Origin: Patescibacteria group bacterium UBA3458
Lineage (GTDB): Bacteria > Patescibacteriota > Minisyncoccia > Phycocordibacterales > UBA2100
Assembly (NCBI GenBank): GCA_002378745.1
Contig: DFRR01000008.1
Location: 4,190-35,252 of the forward strand
Direction: 5' to 3'
DNA: 31,063 bases
How positions within the stretch are numbered: the stretch's first letter is position 1; each line of letters opens with the position of its first letter. The notes beneath the pieces were generated by a model. It searched no databases and was not told the origin of the DNA. It was given only the letters and a program-made list of their open reading frames with translations. Below, piece by piece: positions 22,279 to 30,061 of the stretch. The translations under genes were made by a program, and so were the position numbers.

Positions 22279-23214
22279 TTAACGAGTTCCCATATTTTGT
22301 GCGGGAAACACAAAGACACTTCCCGCTTCTCCGGGGTCAAACGTCACATCGTATGCACTAAAGAGGTTTACCAGCGCAATGTGCTGTTTTGCCACTGCCT
22401 CAGAAGCCTTATTGTATGTCAAAATCTGCGCAACCAGTTCTGAGTCATCTTGCGCCGTCGTTAAGTTCCAAAGTAAGGTGCCAACCTCTGCATACGCATC
22501 ACTCAAGCGCGTATGTGTGGACTGAGCTACCTGAGGCGGTTCAATAGAAGCGATCTCATCAGAGAGTTCAGTATACGCGTTAGTTAATGCGCGCAACGCA
22601 GCAGTCTCGGTACGGTTCTTTAAAAATGCGTCCAGAAGCGCAACCTGGTCGCCCTGTGTAGTGGTGAATGCAGTGAGAAGTGCTCCTAATTCGTTTCCAT
22701 ACGTATGCAGTTCGCGCTGCACTTCCGATTGTTCGTCTACAATGACGACGGGACTGCTCGTGGTGTACGTCCCCGTCCAGATAGCGATGTCATTCGTAAA
22801 TGAGGTGTCACCGCTTCCTTTTAACGAATCCGTAAGACGTGGACCAAGCAAGTCGGCAAAGATATCGTGAATTCCTTTTTGTTCTGATGATATATCACTC
22901 AACTGTGGCACTTGTTTGCTCGGCTCTGAATACGAAACCAGTCCCGATTCGCTCCGCGCTTCCCAGTTTCGCAAAATTTCATCAAGTGTCACTTCCTCGA
23001 CTGTATTGTGATTGCTGGTACCTGTAGTGGCTGCTGGTGTGACGTCTGAGGCAAACAAATTTCCAAACTGATAATCCGTTTGAGAAGATGAGAAGGTACC
23101 CTTCGTACTTTGTCCATCCCCTCTCTGAGAATCGCGCACTACGTATGTTGACGCTGCTGCGCCGAGTGCGATAAGCACCAGCATACCAAGTGCGAGAAAA
23201 TACGTACGATACAT
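22279..23214 (-). CDS. Membrane-anchored helical protein, unknown function
   Basis: A 311-residue protein with an N-terminal membrane anchor (YFLALGMLVLIALGAAASTYVV), a Ser/Thr/Gln-rich linker to about residue 70, and a helical extracytoplasmic part (ALLTAFTTTQGDQVALLDAF, LRALTNAYTELSDEIASIEP, LLWNLTTAQDDSELVAQI). It ends FVFPAQNMGTR. I do not recognise a family. Its last about 80 residues align nearly without gaps to the C-terminus of the neighbouring calcium-repeat protein. It is the first gene of the secretion block and has its own promoter. Confidence 0.75.
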   Translation of the reverse strand: MYRTYFLALGMLVLIALGAAASTYVVRDSQRGDGQSTKGTFSSSQTDYQFGNLFASDVTPAATTGTSNHNTVEEVTLDEILRNWEARSESGLVSYSEPSKQVPQLSDISSEQKGIHDIFADLLGPRLTDSLKGSGDTSFTNDIAIWTGTYTTSSPVVIVDEQSEVQRELHTYGNELGALLTAFTTTQGDQVALLDAFLKNRTETAALRALTNAYTELSDEIASIEPPQVAQSTHTRLSDAYAEVGTLLWNLTTAQDDSELVAQILTYNKASEAVAKQHIALVNLFSAYDVTFDPGEAGSVFVFPAQNMGTR

Positions 23215-23222
23215 AAAAATAC

Positions 23223-23251
23223 AGTATACCGAGCGTTGTGATACTCGTCAC
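23223..23251 (-). promoter_or_regulatory. Promoter of the first secretion-cluster gene
   Basis: Minus strand: GTGACG (23246-23251), 17-bp spacer, TATACT (23223-23228), ending 8 nt before ATG 23214. Confidence 0.5.
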
Positions 23252-23267
23252 GCAAAAGTTAGCTGAC

Positions 23268-23410
23268 AGTTAATAGTTTGTAGTTGTTAGTTGTGTGTCC
23301 AGACTCAAACAGATTGAACATCAGATGCTCTAGGTTACAAAAGCCCGAATAAAAAACTACCAATTTGGCTGAGTTTTTTACTATCAACCATAAACTATCA
23401 ACCACCAACT
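23268..23410. repeat. Imperfect inverted repeat made of TAGTT/TGATAG units
   Basis: 23268-23292 (AGTTAATAGTTTG, then TAGTTGTTAGTT) is nearly the reverse complement of the CTATCAAC-rich stretch 23380-23410, with about four mismatches over 24 bases. The stretches sit at both ends of the 219-base gap between two divergent genes. Between them, AAAAAACT (23351-23358) and AGTTTTTT (23372-23379) form another small inverted pair. Confidence 0.5.
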
Positions 23411-23421
23411 CGCCCTCGTGT

Positions 23422-23427
23422 TATCAT
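23422..23427 (+). promoter_or_regulatory. Probable -10 box of the small secreted gene
   Basis: TATCAT ends 6 nt before ATG 23434, supporting this start over the in-frame ATG at 23365. Confidence 0.35.
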
Positions 23428-23433
23428 ACGCAC

Positions 23434-23781
23434 ATGAACATACCGCTTATTCACAGTAAAATTATCATCTTCATTACACTGATTTTTTTCGCTGGATCAC
23501 TTAGCATTGCGCCACAAAGAGCAGAAGCATTTGAATGGGGTGGACAGTTTCAAACCGTTATTCCGTGCTGGAATGCGGTGATTTATGTCGTCGCCGGACC
23601 ACCTCGTGGCGGCCCGTTTATATGGACACCTGCGACAGCAACATTCAGCTACGGACCACCGTCACATACCGGTCAATACGGGCTCGGTTTGGCCGGTCCG
23701 CCTTATTTCTGTCTCGTATCGCCATACCCCATCATTGCTTTTTCAGGGATTATCATGACAATGGTTGGTACAAGCCGCTAA
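23434..23781 (+). CDS. Small secreted Gly/Pro-rich protein, unknown family
   Basis: A 115-residue protein with a good signal peptide (IIIFITLIFFAGSLSIAPQR, AEA cut before FEWGG). The mature 80-odd residues are Gly/Pro/aromatic-rich and include GPPRGGPFIWTPATATFSYG, then GPPSHTGQYGLGLAGPPYFC and a hydrophobic C-terminus. There are two Cys (IPCWNA and YFCLVS), which could pair. No known motif is seen. It diverges from the secretion cluster, so it may be a surface or secreted partner of that machine. It overlaps the ksgA 3' end by four bases (convergent). Confidence 0.7.
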   Translation: MNIPLIHSKIIIFITLIFFAGSLSIAPQRAEAFEWGGQFQTVIPCWNAVIYVVAGPPRGGPFIWTPATATFSYGPPSHTGQYGLGLAGPPYFCLVSPYPIIAFSGIIMTMVGTSR

Positions 23782-24581
23782 GTTGACGCGAGTTCTCTAA
23801 CAAGCGTACCCCACTGCGCAAGAGAGACGTCTTCTGCTCGAGTATTTTCATTTAAACCGGAGCGTTGCAACGCATGCAGTAGCGCCTCTTTGGTGCCAAA
23901 CGAGGATAGATTGTTCAAAAGTTTTTTTCGCTTACTGCTAAATCCGGCACGAACAATCTTAAAGAAACGATCTTCGGTGAAGTCTATAAAAAAATGTTTT
24001 GATATATCACCGATAGTGAGCACTGCCGAGTCTACTTTAGGTGCGGGAGTAAAGTACCGCGCCGGCACAGTAGTGACGTAGCGTGGAGTACCGTACGCTT
24101 TAACCGAAATACTCAAAATACTTTCTTTTTTGCTGCGAGCGATGCGTTCAGCTACTTCCTTTTGCACAAGCAGTGTCATGCTTGTAGGTTGTGCCTGCGC
24201 CGTAAGAAATCGACGGATAATTTCTCCCGTAATGTAGTACGGAATGTTTGCAACCACTTTGTATGGTTGCGTGCCACCAAGTAACTCTTGCATCGATGCG
24301 TCCGTGAGTGGCACCTGCAAAATATCCTTTGAAATAATCGAAAGCGTGTTGTTGGCGATGGATGACGCAAAAGTCTCTTCGAGAATCGCGACCATGTCCG
24401 GATCAGTTTCGATTGCAACTACGCGTGCTCCTGCATCAAGCAGTGCACGGGTAAGCACGCCGGTACCGGGACCTACTTCGATAACAACATCCCCGGGGAC
24501 GATTTGTGCGGCGACCACGCTGTCTGCGAGGACTGCTTTTGAGTTAAGAAAGTGCTGCCCAAGGTGTTTTTTAGCGCGCAT
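23778..24581 (-). CDS. ksgA: 16S rRNA dimethyladenosine transferase KsgA/RsmA
   Basis: SAM-dependent enzyme that dimethylates two adjacent adenosines near the 3' end of 16S rRNA late in small-subunit assembly. The 267-residue protein starts MRAKKHLGQHFLNS, has the SAM-binding motif IEVGPGTGVLTRALL, the acidic IETDPDM, the catalytic motif NIPYYIT, and PAPKVDSAVL in the C-terminal part, all standard. It is transcribed alone on the minus strand. No SD site; a TATATA-rich stretch precedes the ATG, so the exact promoter is unclear. Confidence 0.97.
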   Translation of the reverse strand: MRAKKHLGQHFLNSKAVLADSVVAAQIVPGDVVIEVGPGTGVLTRALLDAGARVVAIETDPDMVAILEETFASSIANNTLSIISKDILQVPLTDASMQELLGGTQPYKVVANIPYYITGEIIRRFLTAQAQPTSMTLLVQKEVAERIARSKKESILSISVKAYGTPRYVTTVPARYFTPAPKVDSAVLTIGDISKHFFIDFTEDRFFKIVRAGFSSKRKKLLNNLSSFGTKEALLHALQRSGLNENTRAEDVSLAQWGTLVRELAST

Positions 24582-24625
24582 ACGTATATATACGACATAC
24601 TAGCATGCAAACGTTAAGAGCGACG

Positions 24626-26569
24626 CTAGAAATCAATTAAATCGACTTTGTGCTCATGCGGTCGGGAAAATCCTTCGAGCGCTTCAAGATGCTCCTCCCC
24701 GACGTCTTCAATAAATGATGAGGCAGTTTGAATTGATTGAGAACCAAAAATGGTGCGCACGACTGCGTGCGAGAGAAACACTTTTTTACGAGCGCGTGTC
24801 AGCGCAACGTAGAAAAGACGGCGCTCCTCTTCGTCGTCACCGGAATCATCGAAGCGTTCGTGTGGAAAGAGCCCTTCCTCGAGTCCCACGATAAACACAT
24901 AGTCAAACTCGAGTCCTTTTGACGCGTGCACGGTCATCAACTTTACTGCGTTGTGGTTTTTCTCAAGCGAATCTTGATCAGTCGCGAGTGCGGCGTCTTC
25001 AAGAAGCTTTTCAATACCTTCTTCGCCTGCATACGCGTCATACTTTGACGCAAGCGTTGCAAGCTCTTTCATGTTTTCGAGACGTTCTCGGTCTTCTTCT
25101 GTGCCGCCTTTTAGTTTGCCTTCCAAACCACTCTTTTGTACTACGAAACGAATAGTTTCTGATGGTTTTTCGCGCAGGGCCACGTCGCGGATTGCACTAA
25201 GAAGATCAGTAAACTCGGCAACCTTTTGTTGCGCTGCAGGAGAAAGTTCATGTTCTTTTTTCTCAAGCATTTTTGTGAGCGTCAATTTGCCGATGCCGCG
25301 TGGCGGGGTACTCACTATGCGAGCGATGTCCCCTTGCGAGTCAGGGTTCAATGCTGCACGAATATAACTCAAGACATCTTTTATTTCCTTACGGTCGAAG
25401 AAGCGGGTACCGAGTACTTGGTATGGAACACCTGCATACATACATGTTTGCTCGAGCGCTCGAGACTGGAAGTTTGCTCGATACAATATGGCAATTTCTC
25501 GAGGAGCAACTCCTTGCGCAATGAGTTCCGCCGCTTTCTCAACAACAAAACGTGCCTCGTCATCTTCACTGAATGAGCTGTACAAACCAATGGGCTCTCC
25601 TTCCCCATTCTGGGTAAACAGCTTCTTCTCTTTACGGCGAACGTTTTTCGCAATCACATTATTCGCAGCGGCAAGAATGGTTTGTGTAGAGCGATAGTTT
25701 TCTTCGAGCACTACTACTGTCGTTCCGGGGAACTCTTCCTCAAAAGAAAGAAGGTTTGCGAGGTTTGCTCCGCGCCATGAATAAATTGTTTGGTCGATGT
25801 CCCCGACAACACAAATGTTCGCAGCTTCTCCCACAAGGAGTTGTGTAATCGCGAATTGCACACGGTTCGTATCCTGATATTCATCAACGTGTACATGCGT
25901 CCAGCGAGTCTGACACCTAGTACGCACCACTTCGTTGTCGCGCAGAAGTGTGTATGTACGCAACAGCAAATCATCAAAGTCGAGCGCTCCTTCTTTTGCG
26001 AGTACCGCCTCGTACTCCTGCCAAATGCGACCAACGGTATGGCGCCACGTATCACCGATGTCGGCATGATAGTCTCCAACACCCATGCCGTCTCCCTTAT
26101 GTCTCGAAATCATACCGAGAACGGTACGAGGTTCAAACTGCTTCGGATCGAGCCCGAGTTTTTTCACTGCGTGCTTCACTGCGCGCGTGCTATCCGTGCG
26201 GTCAAATATTGTAAAATGCCGCTTTAGTCCCAACTCGCGCGCATGTTCTCGCAATAATGCGGCGCCGAGTGAGTGAAATGTCGCAATGTATGGTGTTGTG
26301 AGACCCGTCGCGCGCGCAGACACGGGGCGATTGATTTCCGGATCAGCGTCAATGAGTCCAAGTGCTCGGTCTCGCATCTCGCGCGCCGCCTTGTTCGTAA
26401 AAGTAAGCGCAAGAATGTGCTCGGGAGACACGCCGCTCTTGATGAGATGCACAATTCGTTGTGTAATGACACGAGTCTTTCCCGCCCCGGCACCTGCTAA
26501 AATCATCAGTGGACCATTTGTGTGTTCCACGGCTTGTTTCTGCTGTATATTCAGGTCGGTATGCGTCAT
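24626..26569 (-). CDS. uvrD: UvrD/PcrA-type DNA helicase
   Basis: Superfamily 1A 3'-5' helicase of repair and replication-fork processing. The 647-residue protein carries all motifs in order: Q motif (NIQQKQAVEH), I (AGAGAGKTRV), Ia (ALTFTNKAAREM), II (VDEYQDTN), III (VGDIDQTIYSWRGA), IV (LEENYRS), V (TVHASKGLEFDYVFIVG) and VI (FYVALTRARKKV). It lacks the longer C-terminal extension of typical PcrA/UvrD (around 720 residues), so the name is to family level. TATAGT ends 9 nt before the ATG. ksgA lies 44 bases downstream on the same strand. Confidence 0.95.
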   Translation of the reverse strand: MTHTDLNIQQKQAVEHTNGPLMILAGAGAGKTRVITQRIVHLIKSGVSPEHILALTFTNKAAREMRDRALGLIDADPEINRPVSARATGLTTPYIATFHSLGAALLREHARELGLKRHFTIFDRTDSTRAVKHAVKKLGLDPKQFEPRTVLGMISRHKGDGMGVGDYHADIGDTWRHTVGRIWQEYEAVLAKEGALDFDDLLLRTYTLLRDNEVVRTRCQTRWTHVHVDEYQDTNRVQFAITQLLVGEAANICVVGDIDQTIYSWRGANLANLLSFEEEFPGTTVVVLEENYRSTQTILAAANNVIAKNVRRKEKKLFTQNGEGEPIGLYSSFSEDDEARFVVEKAAELIAQGVAPREIAILYRANFQSRALEQTCMYAGVPYQVLGTRFFDRKEIKDVLSYIRAALNPDSQGDIARIVSTPPRGIGKLTLTKMLEKKEHELSPAAQQKVAEFTDLLSAIRDVALREKPSETIRFVVQKSGLEGKLKGGTEEDRERLENMKELATLASKYDAYAGEEGIEKLLEDAALATDQDSLEKNHNAVKLMTVHASKGLEFDYVFIVGLEEGLFPHERFDDSGDDEEERRLFYVALTRARKKVFLSHAVVRTIFGSQSIQTASSFIEDVGEEHLEALEGFSRPHEHKVDLIDF

Positions 26570-26578
26570 GTTTACGGC

Positions 26579-26584
26579 ACTATA
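26579..26584 (-). promoter_or_regulatory. Probable -10 box of the helicase gene
   Basis: TATAGT on the minus strand, ending 9 nt before ATG 26569. Confidence 0.4.
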
Positions 26585-26613
26585 ACATGCCGTGTCGGTA
26601 CCCAGAAAAATGC

Positions 26614-26641
26614 TTGACTCGCATTCTATCCACAGTAGTAT
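26614..26641 (+). promoter_or_regulatory. Candidate plus-strand promoter with internal DnaA-box-like site
   Basis: TTGACT (26614-26619), 16-bp spacer, TAGTAT (26636-26641). The spacer contains CTATCCACA (26626-26634), one mismatch from a DnaA box. The only gene downstream is the M23 peptidase, about 165 nt away; nothing else in the gap looks coding. Confidence 0.35.
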
Positions 26642-26777
26642 TTTAAGGACTCATTGCTCGATTGTGGGTAGTGGGTAGAGTGTATACATAGGGTATTTGA
26701 TTGTTTTGGGACACTCTATGTTGCGCCAAAAGCGCAGACACATAATTTAGGCTTATCAAATCTTCTGATCAAGATTC

Positions 26778-26810
26778 TGATCCCTCTTTACGTACATTCG
26801 TAAAAGATCA
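26778..26810 (+). promoter_or_regulatory. Hairpin just before the M23 start codon
   Basis: TGATC (26778-26782) pairs with GATCA (26806-26810), and TTTACG (26787-26792) with CGTAAA (26799-26804) around the loop TACATT. A second TTCTGATC (26763-26770) offers an alternative partner. It ends one base before ATG 26812 and could affect translation. Confidence 0.35.
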
Positions 26811-26811
26811 G

Positions 26812-27879
26812 ATGACACACGTACCGCTCGTGATGTGGCGTAATGTCGTATCCGTCTTCATGCTGGTATCCATGACTATCCCAACGGGTGTACACGCCGG
26901 GTTTTTCAGCAGTGTTGTTGCGGTGTTCGCCCCTCCTGCGCTTGCGTATACCACTACGACGACATACAACTCACAGACTATTCCGTTGCCACAGGCAGCA
27001 AAAAATATTGACCCGAATCCATCTAAGGGAGGAGGCGACATCACCATCGTAAACGATTCGGCACTGCTACCAGCGTCTGGTCCGGCAGGTTCACTTGCGG
27101 ACTTGCAGGGAGTGGAGAGCCAAACAAAGAATAACGGTCAAATCAGCATTTATATTGTTCGCCCAGGAGATACGCTTGGTGACATCGCTGCAATGTTTGG
27201 TGTTTCAACCAATACCATTCGTTGGGGCAATGACATCGCGCGCGATGAAGCAATCCAACCCGGGCAAGAGCTTGTTATTTTGCCGGTAACCGGTATTAAG
27301 TACACCGTAAAGACAGGAGGCTCACTCAGGGATATCATCGAATTACACGGTGGTAATTTGGAGGAAGCGGTCGCATACAACGGATACGGTCCGGACGAAC
27401 AGCTTTCTGCCGGTACGGAAGTCATTATTCCTGATGGCGAGCTCGCCGCGCCAAAGCAAGAGGTAAAAGTTGCTCAGAGTCGTTACACACGTACTACAAC
27501 CACACCAAGTAGCAGTGCGAATGTACCAACATACAGTGGATACTACCTCCGACCAATTAGCGGTGGAACGCGGACACAGGGTATCCATGGATACAATGCC
27601 GTTGACCTTGCTGCATCTGTTGGCACACCGATTATGGCGTCAGCATCAGGTAAGGTCATTATTTCAAAGAACTCGGGATGGAACGGTGGATACGGTAATT
27701 ACATCGTTATTGAACATCCAAACGGCACCCAAACGCTCTACGCACACGCTTCGCGAGTGATTGTGTTCTCCGGACAAAGTGTCGTACAAGGACAAGTCAT
27801 CGGATACGTCGGCTCAACAGGACGTTCAACCGGTGCGCACGTGCACTTTGAGGTGCGTGGTGCGAAGAACCCGTTCTAG
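26812..27879 (+). CDS. LysM-M23 family peptidoglycan endopeptidase
   Basis: Exported cell-wall hydrolase, 355 residues. The N-terminus has a signal-like hydrophobic segment (VVSVFMLVSMTIPTGVHAGF). Two LysM-type modules follow: IYIVRPGDTLGDIAAMFGVS from about 113 and a second, degenerate one (KYTVKTGGSLRDIIELHGG) from about 162. The C-terminal M23 domain (about 250-353) shows GIHGYNAVDLAASVGTPIMA, VIEHPNGTQTLYAHAS and the HxH motif AHVHFEV. In typical M23 enzymes the first zinc ligands are spaced H-x3-D; here the nearest His is H-x5-D (HGYNAVD). ATG 26812 is the annotated start; GTG or ATG at 26830/26833 would also keep the signal. It faces the helicase gene divergently. Confidence 0.9.
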   Translation: MTHVPLVMWRNVVSVFMLVSMTIPTGVHAGFFSSVVAVFAPPALAYTTTTTYNSQTIPLPQAAKNIDPNPSKGGGDITIVNDSALLPASGPAGSLADLQGVESQTKNNGQISIYIVRPGDTLGDIAAMFGVSTNTIRWGNDIARDEAIQPGQELVILPVTGIKYTVKTGGSLRDIIELHGGNLEEAVAYNGYGPDEQLSAGTEVIIPDGELAAPKQEVKVAQSRYTRTTTTPSSSANVPTYSGYYLRPISGGTRTQGIHGYNAVDLAASVGTPIMASASGKVIISKNSGWNGGYGNYIVIEHPNGTQTLYAHASRVIVFSGQSVVQGQVIGYVGSTGRSTGAHVHFEVRGAKNPF

Positions 27880-27934
27880 CATCGTGCCTCAAACATAAGC
27901 GCATACCTTTGTTGTGCTTCAAAAAATTTCTTTC

Positions 27935-27957
27935 ACCGTACCGTTAATAAGTACGGT
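27935..27957 (+). terminator. Possible terminator of the M23 gene
   Basis: ACCGTAC (27935-27941), 9-nt loop, GTACGGT (27951-27957), then TCTTTCAATTTTTCTT. The rest of 27880-28139 shows no convincing gene, RNA or repeat. Confidence 0.45.
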
Positions 27958-28139
27958 TCTTTCAATTTTTCTTGCACGCCGCGGTCTGCATCTTATTTTG
28001 AGACACGACAGACGCAGCTCTCGACAAACAGATATTTTCGTATACCTCACTCACCTCCCATTTTACAAGAACCCGCCCGGCTCGCTTTGGCTGAGAGAAT
28101 TTCTTCACTCTACTATTCCTTGCATTAAGGAAATATGAA

Positions 28140-28171
28140 AGAAAATGCGGGCTTTTGAGCCCGCATTTTCT
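28140..28171. terminator. Strong bidirectional terminator
   Basis: AGAAAATGCGGGCT (28140-28153), loop TTTG, AGCCCGCATTTTCT (28158-28171), then ATTTTTT. The perfect 14-bp stem has an A-rich 5' side and T-rich 3' side. It overlaps the stop codon of the MazG-like gene. Confidence 0.85.
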
Positions 28172-28481
28172 ATTTTTTCTCAAAGCGGTCTTTGTCTCGA
28201 ATACGGAGCTTGTCGAATGCCTTCTCGAGTTCGACATCAAGATTAATCCCATGACTATTCGCGAGACACAACACAGTAAAGATAACGTCTGCAAGCTCTT
28301 CACCGAGTTGCTGCTCGGCCTCCTCTCGTTTCTTGGGCTTGAGCCCGTACATGTGGTTGAGCAGTCGCGCGACCTCCCCCACTTCTTCGCTCAGGCGTGC
28401 AAATTGTGAAAGCGGTGGCCAGTACGGCGGCTCGAAATCTTTCACTAAGTCATCCACTGTTTTCTGCGCGTCGGTTAACAT
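28170..28481 (-). CDS. MazG-like nucleotide pyrophosphohydrolase
   Basis: A 103-residue all-alpha protein with the MazG/dUTPase-like metal-binding pattern: LSEEVGEVARLLNHM (ExxE on the first helix) and LGEELADVIFTVLCLAN (ExxD on the second). Such enzymes hydrolyse nucleoside triphosphates to monophosphates, often for pool sanitation. The length fits the single-domain YpjD-like type. The substrate cannot be told from sequence. A minus-strand TACCAT ends 8 nt before the ATG and could be a -10 box. It lies 15 bases after the comM stop codon and is closed by the terminator at 28140-28171. Confidence 0.85.
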   Translation of the reverse strand: MLTDAQKTVDDLVKDFEPPYWPPLSQFARLSEEVGEVARLLNHMYGLKPKKREEAEQQLGEELADVIFTVLCLANSHGINLDVELEKAFDKLRIRDKDRFEKK

Positions 28482-28496
28482 AATGATACATGGTAC

Positions 28497-30026
28497 CTAA
28501 AACTCACGCTTTGGTCGATACTGAAGTGCTTCAAGAATATGCGCCTCTGCTATGTCACGAGAATTCTCAATATCTGCAATGGTGCGCGCAAGTTTAATGC
28601 AGCGATGATATGCCCGGGGTGAGAGCCGCATTTTCGCAGCGGCGGTATTAAGTGTTGTTGCACATGTTTCAGACAATGGAGCGTGATGCGCCAAACCTTT
28701 CGGTGACATCCCGCTATTGAGTCGGTCGACATGCTTGAAACGGTCGTGTTGTACACTTCGTGCTCGTGCAACCAGTGCTCGCAGCTTTTCTGACTCACCA
28801 TCATTCGTGGGTGCCTCAAGAAGCTTGGTGTGTTCAACCGCACCAACTTCTATCCACATATCAATACGATCCATAATGGGACCGGATATTTTTTGTTGAT
28901 ACTTCAAGAGTTTCGAAGGAGAGCACGAACACTGAGCGCTTCCATGGTAGCCGCACGGACACGGGTTAAGTGCTGCAACGAGAATAAAATCTGAAGGAAA
29001 CACGGCAGAGCCACGTGCACGACTAATAGAGACCACTTTGTCTTCGAGTGGCTGACGAAGTGCGTTAATAACACGACTGTCAAACTCCGGGAACTCATCT
29101 AAAAACAGTACTCCACGGTGCGCGAGCGTAATTTCTCCCGGGCGTGGTGTCGCCCCGCCGCCAACGAGCGATACATAGCTTGCAGTGTGGTGCGGACTTC
29201 GTAGTGGTGGGCGTACGATGAGTGGTTCACGCAAGTTTCCGGCGATTGAATGAATCCCGGTTACTTCGAGTGCAGTATTGTGTGAGAGTTCCGGTAACAA
29301 TGAGCAGAGCGCTTTTGCCAACATCGTTTTCCCTGTTCCCGGTGGTCCAAATAGTGCAATGTTGTGTCCACCGGCTGCTGCGATTGCGAGCCCACGCTTT
29401 GCATGTTCTTGTCCACGGATTGCTTCAAAGAGAGATTCTGTTTTGCTAGCGCGTGCATACGGTGTGTGCTCGTGTGGTGTCAACATCTCTGTGCCACGCA
29501 AATGAGCAACGATGTCATCGAGTTTCTCTACAGAGTATATGCATATATCTTCAATAAGGCTCGCTTCCTGCGCATTTTCTTTCGGAACAAACACTTCCGT
29601 AAAACCCTTTTCTTTAGCGAGTTGTATTAACGGAAGCACCCCATTGGTTGGCTGTATCGTGCCGTCGAGCGAGAGTTCGCCGAAGAACAGTTTTGTGTCT
29701 AAATCCGCTTTAATTTCTCCACTCGCGAAGAGATACGCAAGCGCAATTGGTACATCAAACAGCGGACCTTCTTTCTTGAGCTCAGCTGGAGCAAGCGACA
29801 CCACAATCTTTCTGTTTGTATGTTTTGGCGCTTTAAACTGAGTTCCCTTTTCAAATTGTGAATTCTTGAGTGCGGCACTGACGCGATCTTTTGATTCCTC
29901 AACCGCTTTGTCAGGTAGTCCAACAATAGAGAATGCATGTAACCCCTTGGATACATCAATCTCTATGGTGATCAAGTGTGCATCAAGCAGCGTTATTTGT
30001 GCACTAAAAACGCGAGCAAAGGACAT
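28497..30026 (-). CDS. comM: ComM/YifB-family Mg-chelatase-like AAA+ ATPase
   Basis: A 509-residue AAA+ protein. ComM is a hexameric branch-migration helicase that extends heteroduplex during natural transformation; YifB is a homologue of less clear role. Visible parts: N-terminal LonC-like domain (FSIVGLPDKAVEESKDRV, IVVSLAPAELKKEGPLFDVP), Walker A GPPGTGKTMLAKAL (about 226-233), Walker B GVLFLDEFPEF (about 305), the Cys cluster CPCGYHGSAQCSCSP (about 353-367), GPIMDRIDMWIEV, and a C-terminal helical domain. TACAAT ends 6 nt before the ATG. Presence fits a naturally transformable lifestyle, but no other competence genes are in this window. Confidence 0.94.
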   Translation of the reverse strand: MSFARVFSAQITLLDAHLITIEIDVSKGLHAFSIVGLPDKAVEESKDRVSAALKNSQFEKGTQFKAPKHTNRKIVVSLAPAELKKEGPLFDVPIALAYLFASGEIKADLDTKLFFGELSLDGTIQPTNGVLPLIQLAKEKGFTEVFVPKENAQEASLIEDICIYSVEKLDDIVAHLRGTEMLTPHEHTPYARASKTESLFEAIRGQEHAKRGLAIAAAGGHNIALFGPPGTGKTMLAKALCSLLPELSHNTALEVTGIHSIAGNLREPLIVRPPLRSPHHTASYVSLVGGGATPRPGEITLAHRGVLFLDEFPEFDSRVINALRQPLEDKVVSISRARGSAVFPSDFILVAALNPCPCGYHGSAQCSCSPSKLLKYQQKISGPIMDRIDMWIEVGAVEHTKLLEAPTNDGESEKLRALVARARSVQHDRFKHVDRLNSGMSPKGLAHHAPLSETCATTLNTAAAKMRLSPRAYHRCIKLARTIADIENSRDIAEAHILEALQYRPKREF

Positions 30027-30032
30027 CGTTGC

Positions 30033-30038
30033 ATTGTA
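30033..30038 (-). promoter_or_regulatory. Probable -10 box of comM
   Basis: TACAAT on the minus strand ends 6 nt before ATG 30026, in the 35-base gap after the metallopeptidase gene. Confidence 0.4.
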
Positions 30039-30061
30039 ACAACTTTTGTAGATACAGAACC

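Noticed and set aside
27914..28138. 74-codon plus-strand ORF with GTG start after the M23 gene
   Set aside because: It overlaps the candidate terminator hairpin and shows no protein-like pattern or start signal.
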